NCBI RefSeq assembly: GCF_000016985.1 | Contig: NC_009633.1 | Span: 930,001 to 994,000, forward strand | Reading direction: 5' to 3' | Source: Alkaliphilus metalliredigens QYMF | GTDB taxonomy: Bacteria; Bacillota; Clostridia; Peptostreptococcales; Natronincolaceae | DNA: 64,000 nucleotides | Part shown: one piece after another, positions 56,840 through 64,000 of the stretch | Numbering within the stretch: position 1 is the first letter of the stretch | Layout of the letters: every line of letters begins with the position of its first letter | Program-made: the position numbers and the translations under genes | The notes under the pieces: generated by a model | Databases searched by the model: none | What the model was told of the DNA's origin: nothing | The model's input: only the letters and a program-made list of their open reading frames with translations

Positions 56840-58225
56840 ATGGTAGAGCTGAATTTAGTACATTGGATTTATATTGTAATGGTATTTATCGTATTGATTA
56901 CATTAATTATGAGAAAAGACATTGCAATTCCCTGTATTATAGGGGTGTTTTTGATTGGTTTGGCAGCAAATCTTGGCGTAGCAGGAGCAGTAGGTGGTAT
57001 TTTTACTTCATTTATGGTATCTGCATCAGAATTATTAAATATTATTATGGTTATATCAATCATTGTGGCCATGTCGAAGCTGCTTGAAGAGCTTGGAGCC
57101 AGTGAATTAATGGTAAGGCCCATGACAAAGCTAATCAAAACACCTGATCAGGCTTTTTGGTTTATTGGTATTGTTATGCTGATTACATCTTGGTTTTTCT
57201 GGCCGTCTCCTGCCACACCCTTGATTGGAGCGGTATTACTACCTGTAGCCTACAAGGTTGGGTTACCAGCCATGGGTGCAGCCATGGCCATTAATTTATT
57301 TGGTCATGGGATTGCACTGTCCACAGATTTTGTCATTCAGGGAGCACCGACCTTAACAGCCAGTACATCCCATGTGGATATTACAGAGATCATGATGGGT
57401 GGATTACCACTTTTTGCAGTGATGTCTATTGTAACTGTTACCATGGCCTATATTATGTTGAAGAGAGACATGAAACGAGGGATTCTAAAGGCCAGTGAGG
57501 TTGTGGAAAATATCGATGCTACCCCAAAGGAGTATAAAAGAACAGCCCGATTGGGAGCCATACTAGTACCCTGTGCATTCACCCTGACAATTGTTGCTAT
57601 GTTTATGTTAAAGTTAAGGGGGGGATCTGCCACTGCACTTGTTGGAGGAACAGCTGTATTGGTATTGGTTATTATATGTATTGCAGAGTACAAAACAGAG
57701 GCCCTCAATGAAATTACGAAATATATAAAAGAAGGCTTTATTTTTGGAATGAAAATATTTGGTCCCATTATACCCATTGCGGCATTCTTTTATATGGGAT
57801 CCATGGGTTCCTTTGTACGGGTTATGGGTGAAAATGTATTGCCAGCGTCCTCCCAAGGGATCTTAGCAGATGTAGGGAGACAGCTGGCGGCCACTGTGGC
57901 AATGAATAAACCAACAGCGGCAATTATGGAAATGACAGTGGGTGTCATTACGGGTTTAGATGGTTCGGGTTTTTCAGGAATTGCATTGTCGGGTTCAATG
58001 GCTCGGGTCTTTGGTACAGCTGTAAACGGAAGTGTAGCAAAATTAGGGGTGCTAGGACAAATTGGCGCGGTGTGGGTCGGCGGAGGTACCATCATTCCTT
58101 GGTCTGGTTTAATTGCAGTAGCAGCAATCTCCGGAGTTTTACCAATGGATTTAGCTAGAAGGAATTTTATTCCAGTAATGACTGGATTAATCGTCACCAC
58201 CATTGTAGCAATGTTCTTAATATAA
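56840..58225 (+). CDS. Ion-transporter-superfamily membrane carrier, substrate unknown
   Basis: 461 residues with about 11-12 spans arranged as two similar halves. Landmarks: AMSKLLEELGASELMVRPM, FFWPSPATPLIGAVLLPVA, MAINLFGHGIALSTDFVIQGAP, and GLDGSGFSGIALSGSMARVFG. The pattern resembles GntP/DcuC/NhaD-like carriers of organic anions or Na+/H+. GAGGGAGGAG lies just before ATG 56840; the frame opening at 56807 includes this site and is too long. It is a stand-alone gene; no substrate clue nearby. Confidence 0.7.
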   Translation: MVELNLVHWIYIVMVFIVLITLIMRKDIAIPCIIGVFLIGLAANLGVAGAVGGIFTSFMVSASELLNIIMVISIIVAMSKLLEELGASELMVRPMTKLIKTPDQAFWFIGIVMLITSWFFWPSPATPLIGAVLLPVAYKVGLPAMGAAMAINLFGHGIALSTDFVIQGAPTLTASTSHVDITEIMMGGLPLFAVMSIVTVTMAYIMLKRDMKRGILKASEVVENIDATPKEYKRTARLGAILVPCAFTLTIVAMFMLKLRGGSATALVGGTAVLVLVIICIAEYKTEALNEITKYIKEGFIFGMKIFGPIIPIAAFFYMGSMGSFVRVMGENVLPASSQGILADVGRQLAATVAMNKPTAAIMEMTVGVITGLDGSGFSGIALSGSMARVFGTAVNGSVAKLGVLGQIGAVWVGGGTIIPWSGLIAVAAISGVLPMDLARRNFIPVMTGLIVTTIVAMFLI

Positions 58226-58298
58226 ACAAAAAAATGGCTAACTGTGGGATTGTACACGGTTAGTCATTACTTACATAATTTAAATTAAAAGGACGATA

Positions 58299-58466
58299 CT
58301 AAAATAAATCATGCAGTTCAGATTCTGTGGTTTTTGAATGACTTTCTTTCTTATCTCTAAAATAGGCGCACCCTTGGTGACTTGAGTCAGAAGTTGTTGT
58401 AACATGTGTTAACATGCAATTTCCTTCGCTTTCATGCATACAGGAGCTTGTACAATAGATAGTCAT
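58299..58466 (-). CDS. Cys-rich 55-residue microprotein
   Basis: Reverse-strand ATG at 58466 preceded by GGGAGGTGACTTTC. The product has MTIYCTSSCMHESEGNCMLTH and later SHQGCAYFRDKK, a C-x3-C-x7-C...C spacing typical of small clostridial metal-binding proteins (DUF1540-like). It is free-standing, convergent to the carrier gene and divergent from the next gene. Zinc or iron binding is inference. Confidence 0.6.
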   Translation of the reverse strand: MTIYCTSSCMHESEGNCMLTHVTTTSDSSHQGCAYFRDKKESHSKTTESELHDLF

Positions 58467-58561
58467 GAAAGTCACCTCCCTAATGATAGTTTGAGTCAGA
58501 TCGTGGAATGAATACCTTGAAATTATTGTAATGAAATATATTAATTGAGAGGCGGTAAATT

Positions 58562-59170
58562 ATGTTTTTTGAAGATTACACAATAACAGGAGTTGTTTAC
58601 CATATTGCACCCATTAATGATATAAAAAAGATACTCCAAGAAGGGATTAAATTTGATGACAAAAGTAGCTACCACAGTAAATATTTTGAATTTCATCAGA
58701 TGTTTGATGACATGAAATCTTCTGACATACCTTTATGGGTTCAAAGAAAAAAAGCTATTTTTGCTACACTGAATTATAGAAAAGAACCACATTTCCATTC
58801 TCATACGGTCCTAATGGCCTTGAAGGTTGATCCTAAGAAATGCTGGATTGCCAATGAAAACTCTGCGAATCAATTGTACGAGCCATTTATACTCCAAGAT
58901 ATAGTGTGCTTCCGTGGGGCTCATGAGTATATTCAAACAAAGGGAAGACATTTAGTTGATACTTATTGGCAAGAGTCCATAAGTTTTACAGATAATCTAG
59001 ACCATCGGTTAGACTTGATAAATGGATATGATGCAGAGGTATTGATTATGCATGATGTGCCACCTGAGGATATTCAGTTATTATATATCATATCGGATCA
59101 TCGGCTATTAACCATCAAACAGTGGCAGGGTATATTTTGCGATTCGAATCAGAAAAAAGATATGGTATAA
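58562..59170 (+). CDS. Hypothetical protein with ADP-ribosyltransferase-like features
   Basis: 202 residues; not a family I can name. The N-terminus VVYHIAPINDIKKILQEGIKF resembles the DarT/DUF4433-type opening YHITHIDNLxxILxxG. A later AEVLIMHDVPPEDIQLLYIISDH resembles the glutamate-containing segment of those enzymes (QAExLVYxxxPxxxIxxI). The region between holds FATLNYRKEPHFHSH and DIVCFRGAH. GAGAGGCGG precedes ATG 58562. No antitoxin is adjacent; the next gene starts 28 nt downstream. Confidence 0.55.
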   Translation: MFFEDYTITGVVYHIAPINDIKKILQEGIKFDDKSSYHSKYFEFHQMFDDMKSSDIPLWVQRKKAIFATLNYRKEPHFHSHTVLMALKVDPKKCWIANENSANQLYEPFILQDIVCFRGAHEYIQTKGRHLVDTYWQESISFTDNLDHRLDLINGYDAEVLIMHDVPPEDIQLLYIISDHRLLTIKQWQGIFCDSNQKKDMV

Positions 59171-59198
59171 TATTGTTAGTTATATGAGGGGGAACGCT

Positions 59199-60182
59199 AT
59201 GAAGATCGGAAAGGTACCTACAGAAATATTAAAGGAAGTCATCTTTTCAAATATTCAGCATAGACGGTCTGAAGTCTTGGTGAGACCTTCTATTGGAGAG
59301 GATTGCGCAGTTGTGGATTTTGAGGAGTACGTCTTAGTCATGAGTACAGATCCCATCACAGGAGCCGGTAAGGATATTGGAAGCTTAGCCGTACATATTT
59401 CATGCAATGATATTGCTTCTAATGGTGTGGCACCCTTGGGAATCATGTTAACGATTTTAGCACCACCAAATACAACAAAAAAAGAGTTGGCCTTGGTCAT
59501 GGAGGAAGCAAATCGTGCAGCAGCATCCGTTGATGTTGAAATTATTGGAGGACATACAGAGATTACAGATGCGGTTAATCGAATGGTCATTAGTAGTACA
59601 GCCATTGGGAAACAATTGAAGAAGGAAATGACAGTTTCATCCGGTGCCCAAGTGGGAGACATTGTGCTCATGACAAAGCATGCAGGGCTAGAAGGTACGG
59701 CCATTATCGCAGGGGATTTAGAGGACAGGCTTTTAGGAAAAATTTCTAAAGAAACACTTCAAAGGGCCCAAGACTTTGGAAAAGACATTAGTGTGGTGAA
59801 AGAAGGGGTTTTAGCAGGACGGGTTGGCGTTACAAGTATGCACGATGTAACTGAAGGAGGCATTTTAGGTGCACTCTGGGAAATGGCAGAGGCCTCAAAT
59901 CTAGGTATTAAAATTGAAGCTGATAAAATTCCAATTCGAGAGGAGACAAAGGAAATTTGTCACCACTTATCCATAGATCCATTGAGACTGATCTCTAGTG
60001 GGGTTATGGCAATGACAGTGGTGCCATCTAAGTTAGCGTTGCTAATGAAAACATTAAGGGCTGAAGGCATCCTAGTGACCCAGATAGGTACAATAGAAGT
60101 GGGAGAACGTGTACTTCTTAAAGAGAACATAAGGGAAGAATTACGGCCACCAGATGTGGATGAACTTTATAAGGTGATTTAG
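59199..60182 (+). CDS. AIR-synthase/HypE-family ATP-dependent protein
   Basis: 327 residues with the PurM/HypE/SelD fold: SIGEDCAVVDFEEYVLVMSTDPITG, VHISCNDIASNGVAPLGIMLTIL, GGHTEITDAVNR, GVTSMHDVTEGGILGALWE. Catalytic Cys for SelD or HypE-specific tail (PRIC) is absent, so neither activity can be assumed. ATG 59199 follows AGGGGGAACG; an upstream frame from 59184 includes this site. Annotated relatives are usually just AIR synthase-related; the substrate is unknown. Confidence 0.8.
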   Translation: MKIGKVPTEILKEVIFSNIQHRRSEVLVRPSIGEDCAVVDFEEYVLVMSTDPITGAGKDIGSLAVHISCNDIASNGVAPLGIMLTILAPPNTTKKELALVMEEANRAAASVDVEIIGGHTEITDAVNRMVISSTAIGKQLKKEMTVSSGAQVGDIVLMTKHAGLEGTAIIAGDLEDRLLGKISKETLQRAQDFGKDISVVKEGVLAGRVGVTSMHDVTEGGILGALWEMAEASNLGIKIEADKIPIREETKEICHHLSIDPLRLISSGVMAMTVVPSKLALLMKTLRAEGILVTQIGTIEVGERVLLKENIREELRPPDVDELYKVI

Positions 60183-60221
60183 TTGGTATTTTGTCATGAA
60201 GCAAAAATAATATTGATAAAA

Positions 60222-60246
60222 ATAGGCCAAAAGGTCTAGTTTTTTT
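60222..60246 (+). terminator. Terminator after AIR-synthase-family gene
   Basis: ATAGGCC-AAAA-GGTCTAG then TTTTTTT; short stem with one G-T pair. Confidence 0.8.
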
Positions 60247-60296
60247 CGTGGAAATACAGGAATTAATTACATGTTCATTACAATTAACCAGATATG

Positions 60297-60326
60297 TTGA
60301 CATAAGATTTGGCGCAATGATATAAC
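60297..60326 (+). promoter_or_regulatory. Sigma-A promoter for amidase gene
   Basis: TTGACA (60297-60302), 18-nt spacer, TATAAC (60321-60326), about 85 nt before the start codon. Confidence 0.7.
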
Positions 60327-60410
60327 TAGTATATCGGCATGTAGTAATAGTAGGACTAAGAGAAGATAATGTCGAAAGAGTCATAAAACTGATTTAGGAG
60401 GGGCAAGAAA

Positions 60411-62570
60411 ATGAAGAAAATTCTTTTATTTATGATGATTTTTCTGACATTAATGACATCCTTTGCTTTTGCCAATGAAAGCCTTCCACAGCAAAGAATG
60501 ACCATGGATGGACAGAGCACAAACTTCTATATTGTACAATTAGCTTTAGGTGGAAAAAAGGTTTCTTCTGATGTGCCTCCTGTAATTTACAATGACAGGA
60601 CCCTGGTGCCAGTGGCAATTATCTCTCAGCATATAGGTGCTGATGTGAAGTGGGATCCAGAGAAGTATCAAGTAACGATTACTAGAGAAGACAGAGAAAT
60701 TGTTTTAACCATAGATAGTGCCACGGCAACTGTCAATGGAGAAAAGAAACAATTACCCGATGGCGTACCTGCTAAGATTATTACCCACCAAGATCGTGGT
60801 AGAACATTTGTCCCTATTGGATTTATCAGTGGTATGCTAGGATTAGAAGTGAAATGGGATAATAACACAAGAACAGTAGCCATAAATGAAAAAGAAAAGA
60901 GTAAGGAAGAAGAAGTAAAAGAAGAAGTAAAAGAAGAAGTAAAAGAAGAAGTAAAAGAAGAAGTGAAAGAAGAAGTGAAAGAAAAGGAAAATACAGTGGT
61001 TGCTAAGGACTTTAATGTCGTGACGAAAAATGGGGTTCCAGAGATCCGTATTAAAACGGGAGAAAAGGTTCTACATAACGAATTAAGGTTAGTTAATCCC
61101 GATAGACTGGTAATAGACTTTAAAAATACAAAGCTTGCTTTAGATGACCAAAGTAAATTAAATGTAGATAAAATGGTAAGAATCGACGTAAATAATACTG
61201 TGTTGAAGGAAGTTCGCGCTTCCCAGTTTGAAGTTAATCCTGATACAACTCGTGTGGTAATGGAGCTTAAAAAAGCGATAAACCATGAAATTATATATGA
61301 CCAATCTACTGGTGAAATGGTAATTCGTTTTATCAATCAAGTGAATCATGTAAGAATTGATGACATGAACATGAAGAAGGTTGTTGTTATTGAGGGTGGA
61401 GCTATTGATGATTATAATGTGATGCATCTACATGATCCAGAACGATTGGTGATCGATGTTAAAGGATCTGTTCTAGACCCTAATATGAAGCTTCCTACTA
61501 GGAAACCTGATGACAAGGTGATTGCTGGGATTCGAGTTGCACAATTTAAACCAGATCATCACTATCAAGCAGATGATCAAATTGTGAGAACGGTAATTGA
61601 CCTGAAGGAGAAGAAGAGTACAGATGAATTTTATTTTGAAGTCAGAGAAAATCAATTGATTGTACATATAGAAGGCAAGCCCTTTGAAAGTATTATTTAT
61701 GAGGAAACCGGCTGGACTGCCTCAACACTTGTTTTACGAGGCGACAGAGAAACAGACTATCGGGTGACGAAAAACCAAGGTTCCGATCGATTGAATATTA
61801 CTGTGTCAAAGAAGGATTTCAATAAAGAAATTTCCAACATTACAATACAAGATCATATGATTAAGGAAATTAATTTGTTTGAAAACAACGCTGATGAATA
61901 TGTGTTTGAAATTGTGTTGCAACAGGGGGTAGAACATGTTATCATGTCCAATAATCCAGCTAAAGATCTAGTACTTGTGCTAAGGAATGAAGAGGCTCAA
62001 TACCGCCAACGCTTAGTTGTCATAGATGCAGGCCATGGGGGAACGGATCCAGGGGCGATATCACCAAATTTAAAGCTTAAAGAAAAGGATGTCGTATTGG
62101 ATGTAGCCCAAAGGCTCAACAAGTTTTTAATGGATGCAGGCTTTAGGACTTACATGATTCGAGACAATGATACCTTTGTGGGCTTATATGATAGAGCTGA
62201 GATTGCCAATCAGCTTCAGGCAGATTTATATGTGAGTATACATGCCAATGCTGCAGCCAATACCGCAATTAATGGGACTGAGACGTTTTATCATAAAGGG
62301 GCACAGACAACGGAAAGAGAGACCCTGAGTAGACGAATGGCCCAGCTTCTCCAAGAAGAAATAGTAAAAGAGCTACAATCTACAAATAGAGGGGTGAAAA
62401 CAGCAAACTTTGTGGTTGTAAGAGAGACCACTATGCCAGCTGTATTACATGAAATTGGATTTTTAACCAACCCTAATGAAGAAAGTAAGCTCAACACTTC
62501 AGCATATAGAGAAAAGACCTCCCAAGCAATGTACAGGGCAATTGCACGTTATTTTGAAGAAGTACAATAA
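60411..62570 (+). CDS. Secreted N-acetylmuramoyl-L-alanine amidase with AMIN domains
   Basis: Cuts the peptide from the glycan in peptidoglycan. It is 719 residues: signal peptide (LFMMIFLTLMTSFAFANE), a copper-amine-oxidase-N pair (DRTLVPVAIISQHIGADVKW and GRTFVPIGFISGMLGLEVKW), a KEEVKEEV linker about 165-195, three AMIN-like beta segments (LRLVNPDRLVIDFKNT, MHLHDPERLVIDVKGS and later), and an Amidase_3 catalytic domain from about 530: VVIDAGHGGTDPGAIS (zinc His), LYDRAEIANQ, VSIHANAA (His) and VLHEIGFLTNPNEE (Glu). AGGAGGGG precedes ATG 60411. Confidence 0.95.
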   Translation: MKKILLFMMIFLTLMTSFAFANESLPQQRMTMDGQSTNFYIVQLALGGKKVSSDVPPVIYNDRTLVPVAIISQHIGADVKWDPEKYQVTITREDREIVLTIDSATATVNGEKKQLPDGVPAKIITHQDRGRTFVPIGFISGMLGLEVKWDNNTRTVAINEKEKSKEEEVKEEVKEEVKEEVKEEVKEEVKEKENTVVAKDFNVVTKNGVPEIRIKTGEKVLHNELRLVNPDRLVIDFKNTKLALDDQSKLNVDKMVRIDVNNTVLKEVRASQFEVNPDTTRVVMELKKAINHEIIYDQSTGEMVIRFINQVNHVRIDDMNMKKVVVIEGGAIDDYNVMHLHDPERLVIDVKGSVLDPNMKLPTRKPDDKVIAGIRVAQFKPDHHYQADDQIVRTVIDLKEKKSTDEFYFEVRENQLIVHIEGKPFESIIYEETGWTASTLVLRGDRETDYRVTKNQGSDRLNITVSKKDFNKEISNITIQDHMIKEINLFENNADEYVFEIVLQQGVEHVIMSNNPAKDLVLVLRNEEAQYRQRLVVIDAGHGGTDPGAISPNLKLKEKDVVLDVAQRLNKFLMDAGFRTYMIRDNDTFVGLYDRAEIANQLQADLYVSIHANAAANTAINGTETFYHKGAQTTERETLSRRMAQLLQEEIVKELQSTNRGVKTANFVVVRETTMPAVLHEIGFLTNPNEESKLNTSAYREKTSQAMYRAIARYFEEVQ
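60909..60980 (+). repeat. 12-bp tandem repeat coding the KEEV linker of the amidase
   Basis: Six consecutive GAAGAAGT(A/G)AAA units, the last two with G. Each adds a Glu-Glu-Val-Lys block. The array is in frame, so gain or loss of units changes linker length without breaking the protein. Confidence 0.95.
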
Positions 62571-62590
62571 GCAAAATATGAGATTAAAAG

Positions 62591-62625
62591 AAATGGTTCC
62601 TAGATTTATTGGGAACCATTTTTTT
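62591..62625 (+). terminator. Terminator after amidase gene
   Basis: AAATGGTTCC...GGAACCATTTTTTTT, a 9-10-bp stem with an 11-nt loop. Confidence 0.9.
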
Positions 62626-62660
62626 AAGCGGTTCAAATTTTAAAAAAGGATCAATAATAA

Positions 62661-62695
62661 TGGGACTGTGATTAAAATTGTCCCACTAGTATAAT
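62661..62695 (+). promoter_or_regulatory. Promoter region with inverted repeat ahead of DUF2179 gene
   Basis: TGGGAC (62661-62666) and GTCCCA (62680-62685) flank 13 nt and end 4 nt before TATAAT (62690-62695). The arms overlap the spacer and -35 area, so they could be an operator; no good -35 is seen. Confidence 0.4.
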
Positions 62696-62730
62696 AAATA
62701 TATAGAGGTGTATTTTAAGGAGGAATTGAG

Positions 62731-63252
62731 ATGGAATTAGTTTTAGGATATCTATTTATTTTTGTGGCCAGGGTAACAGATGTTGGTATGGGTACTGTAC
62801 GAATGATTATGGTAGTCAAAGGAAAGCGTATCCAAGCAGCGGCTATTGGTTTTGTAGAGAGTATTATCTATATATTAGCCATTGGCAAAGTTTTGGAGGC
62901 CTTAGATAATCCGGTGAATATATTGGTATACGCAACTGGTTTTGCAGCAGGGAACTATGTGGGGATTTATATAGAGGAGAGAATGGCTTTGGGGAACATC
63001 ATTGCACAAGTGATGTGTGATCATAATGTCATGCAACTAGTTGATCTGCTCAGAGATGCAGGCTTTGGGGTTACGGTGGTAGAAGGCTATGGACGAACGG
63101 GGATTCGACACTTATTGAATGTTTCATTGCAACGCAAAAATTTATCTAAACTTTACAATGTATTAGATACTCATGATCACAAGGCATTTATTACAGTAAC
63201 CGATGCTAGGTCCATTCGGGGTGGGTACTTTACCTCAGTAAAAAAGAAATGA
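62731..63252 (+). CDS. DUF2179 (UPF0316) membrane protein
   Basis: 173 residues: three N-terminal membrane spans (LVLGYLFIFVARVTDVGMGTVRMI, AAAIGFVESIIYILAIGKVLEAL, VNILVYATGFAAGNYVGIYIEERMA read in parts) and a cytoplasmic alpha/beta DUF2179 domain with GFGVTVVEGYGRTG and LDTHDHKAFITVTDARSIRGGYF. AAGGAGG precedes ATG 62731. Function of this common Firmicutes family is not established. Confidence 0.9.
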   Translation: MELVLGYLFIFVARVTDVGMGTVRMIMVVKGKRIQAAAIGFVESIIYILAIGKVLEALDNPVNILVYATGFAAGNYVGIYIEERMALGNIIAQVMCDHNVMQLVDLLRDAGFGVTVVEGYGRTGIRHLLNVSLQRKNLSKLYNVLDTHDHKAFITVTDARSIRGGYFTSVKKK

Positions 63253-63327
63253 CGAATAGTTCGAGGACTTCTCTAATATAATTGTAGAAAAAGTGGAATG
63301 GATTATATTAGAGGGGGACGAAAAGTT

Positions 63328-64000
63328 ATGAAATTTAGTAGAGGGATTACCTTTGTACTATTATTGACAACGATATCATTATCATTATTAACTGCCTGTG
63401 GAAACCCATTAGCAAAACTAGTGGGATGGGAAACTGTTGAAGAAGTGCATTATGTAGTAGATCAACCATGGAGTCAAGACAATGAACTAAGAGAAACGGT
63501 ACTTTATTATAGAGACGATAAAGGCTTACTGATTCCTGTCATGAGAAGAATTCCCTGGCAGGAGGGGATTGCAAAGGCAGCTCTAGAACAGCTGGTAGAT
63601 CAGCCTGTACTTCGAGACGATTTAGCCACCATAGGATTGCTACCAGTATTGCCACCGGGAACTGAAGTCATAGGGATCTCCATCAATGAAGGGCTTAGCA
63701 AAGTGGATTTTAACGAGCAACTTCTCGCTTATCAATCAGAAATAGATGAAAATGCGATTGTGAAATCAATTGTGTACACCCTGACTGAATTTGATAGTAT
63801 AGACCAGGTTCAAATTATGGTAAATGGAGAAATGCTAAACAAATTAACCTATGGAGCCAAAGTCAGTAATCCAATAGAACGAGGAAATATTAATTTAACC
63901 GACTCTATGGACCCAGAAAGTGTACCAGTTACCCTATATTATAAGGGAACAGTCAATGGAGAAGATGACTTTTTTATACCCATCACACGAGGGCTAAATG
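63328..64000 (+). CDS. GerM-like spore germination lipoprotein, 3' partial
   Basis: Open from ATG 63328 to the window end (224 codons), preceded by AGAGGGGG. A lipoprotein signal (hydrophobic LLLTTISLSLLTAC, Cys about 25) is followed by a GerMN domain: ETVLYYRDDKGLLIPVMRRI, KAALEQLVDQP, LPPGTEVIGISINEGLSKVDFNEQ, IVYTLTEFDSIDQVQIMVNGE. A second GerMN appears to begin at VPVTLYYKGTVNGEDDFFIPITRG. That double layout is typical of GerM. Its end is outside the window. Confidence 0.85.
   Translation, partial: MKFSRGITFVLLLTTISLSLLTACGNPLAKLVGWETVEEVHYVVDQPWSQDNELRETVLYYRDDKGLLIPVMRRIPWQEGIAKAALEQLVDQPVLRDDLATIGLLPVLPPGTEVIGISINEGLSKVDFNEQLLAYQSEIDENAIVKSIVYTLTEFDSIDQVQIMVNGEMLNKLTYGAKVSNPIERGNINLTDSMDPESVPVTLYYKGTVNGEDDFFIPITRGLN

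Noticed and set aside
60668-61336. 222-codon reverse-strand ORF inside the amidase gene.
   Set aside because: Its FTSSFTSS repeats are the antisense of the KEEV linker; the forward protein is unambiguous.

Overview
The window is low-GC DNA from an anaerobic, spore-forming Clostridia. Evidence: CotF-type coat proteins, a GerM-like lipoprotein, purine, SAM-I and c-di-GMP-I riboswitches, a rubrerythrin-type protein, FeoAB, and tight AGGAGG-led operons with frequent TTG/GTG starts. Gene content fits an Alkaliphilus-like genus; that assignment is inference from memory, not a search.

Layout. 1-11483: pectin/oligogalacturonate utilisation. An MsmX-type ATPase (5' cut by the window edge), GH105 hydrolase, lipoprotein binding protein, two permeases, GH28 polygalacturonase, KduI, KduD and a LacI-family regulator, then a wrecked uxaB and a divergent UxaC-family isomerase. 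Neither glycosidase has a signal peptide, so oligomers appear to be imported and then cut in the cytosol. 11597-12481: three small reverse-strand genes, two of them coat-like. 12674-14182: ferredoxin-type aldo/keto reductase and a FlK-like thioesterase. 14302-17544: guanine riboswitch, guaB, guaA. 17545-21378: a degenerate island between guaA and a displaced second copy of the guaA 3' end. It carries an amputated tyrosine recombinase, a probable selenocysteine-containing Fe-S metallochaperone, a K+ channel and a secreted DNA-binding-like protein. 21473-33687: a second guanine riboswitch and a complete IMP-forming operon except purB: purK-E-C-S-Q-L-F-M-N-H-D.

33737-40735: a flavoprotein pair, a soluble Rossmann-MCP fusion, the SAM-riboswitch-controlled methionine importer metNIQ, a YerC/TrpR-like regulator and aspartate kinase. 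41035-46817: two hydrophobic microproteins, a REC-PAS-GGDEF-HD-GYP protein, then a c-di-GMP-I riboswitch and a tandem repeat ahead of a chemoreceptor. This suggests a local loop from c-di-GMP turnover to receptor expression. 46904-51221: pcrA-ligA, followed by structured repeats and a third microprotein. 51744-58225: a Lit-like membrane protein, a rubrerythrin-like protein, Fur-controlled feoAB with a nicotianamine-synthase-like enzyme and a flippase-like membrane protein, then an ion-transporter-superfamily carrier. 58299-64000: a Cys-rich microprotein, an ADP-ribosyltransferase-like protein, an AIR-synthase-family protein, a cell-wall amidase, a DUF2179 membrane protein and a GerM-like lipoprotein cut by the window end.

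The strongest unusual signals are: (1) an in-frame TGA followed by a bacterial-SECIS-like hairpin with a GGTCT loop at 18510-18545; (2) the guaA 3'-end duplication bracketing an integrase remnant; (3) a dispersed head-plus-hairpin repeat with a compensatory base change; (4) the soluble NAD-binding/chemotaxis fusion; (5) an iron-uptake operon carrying a nicotianamine-synthase-like gene.
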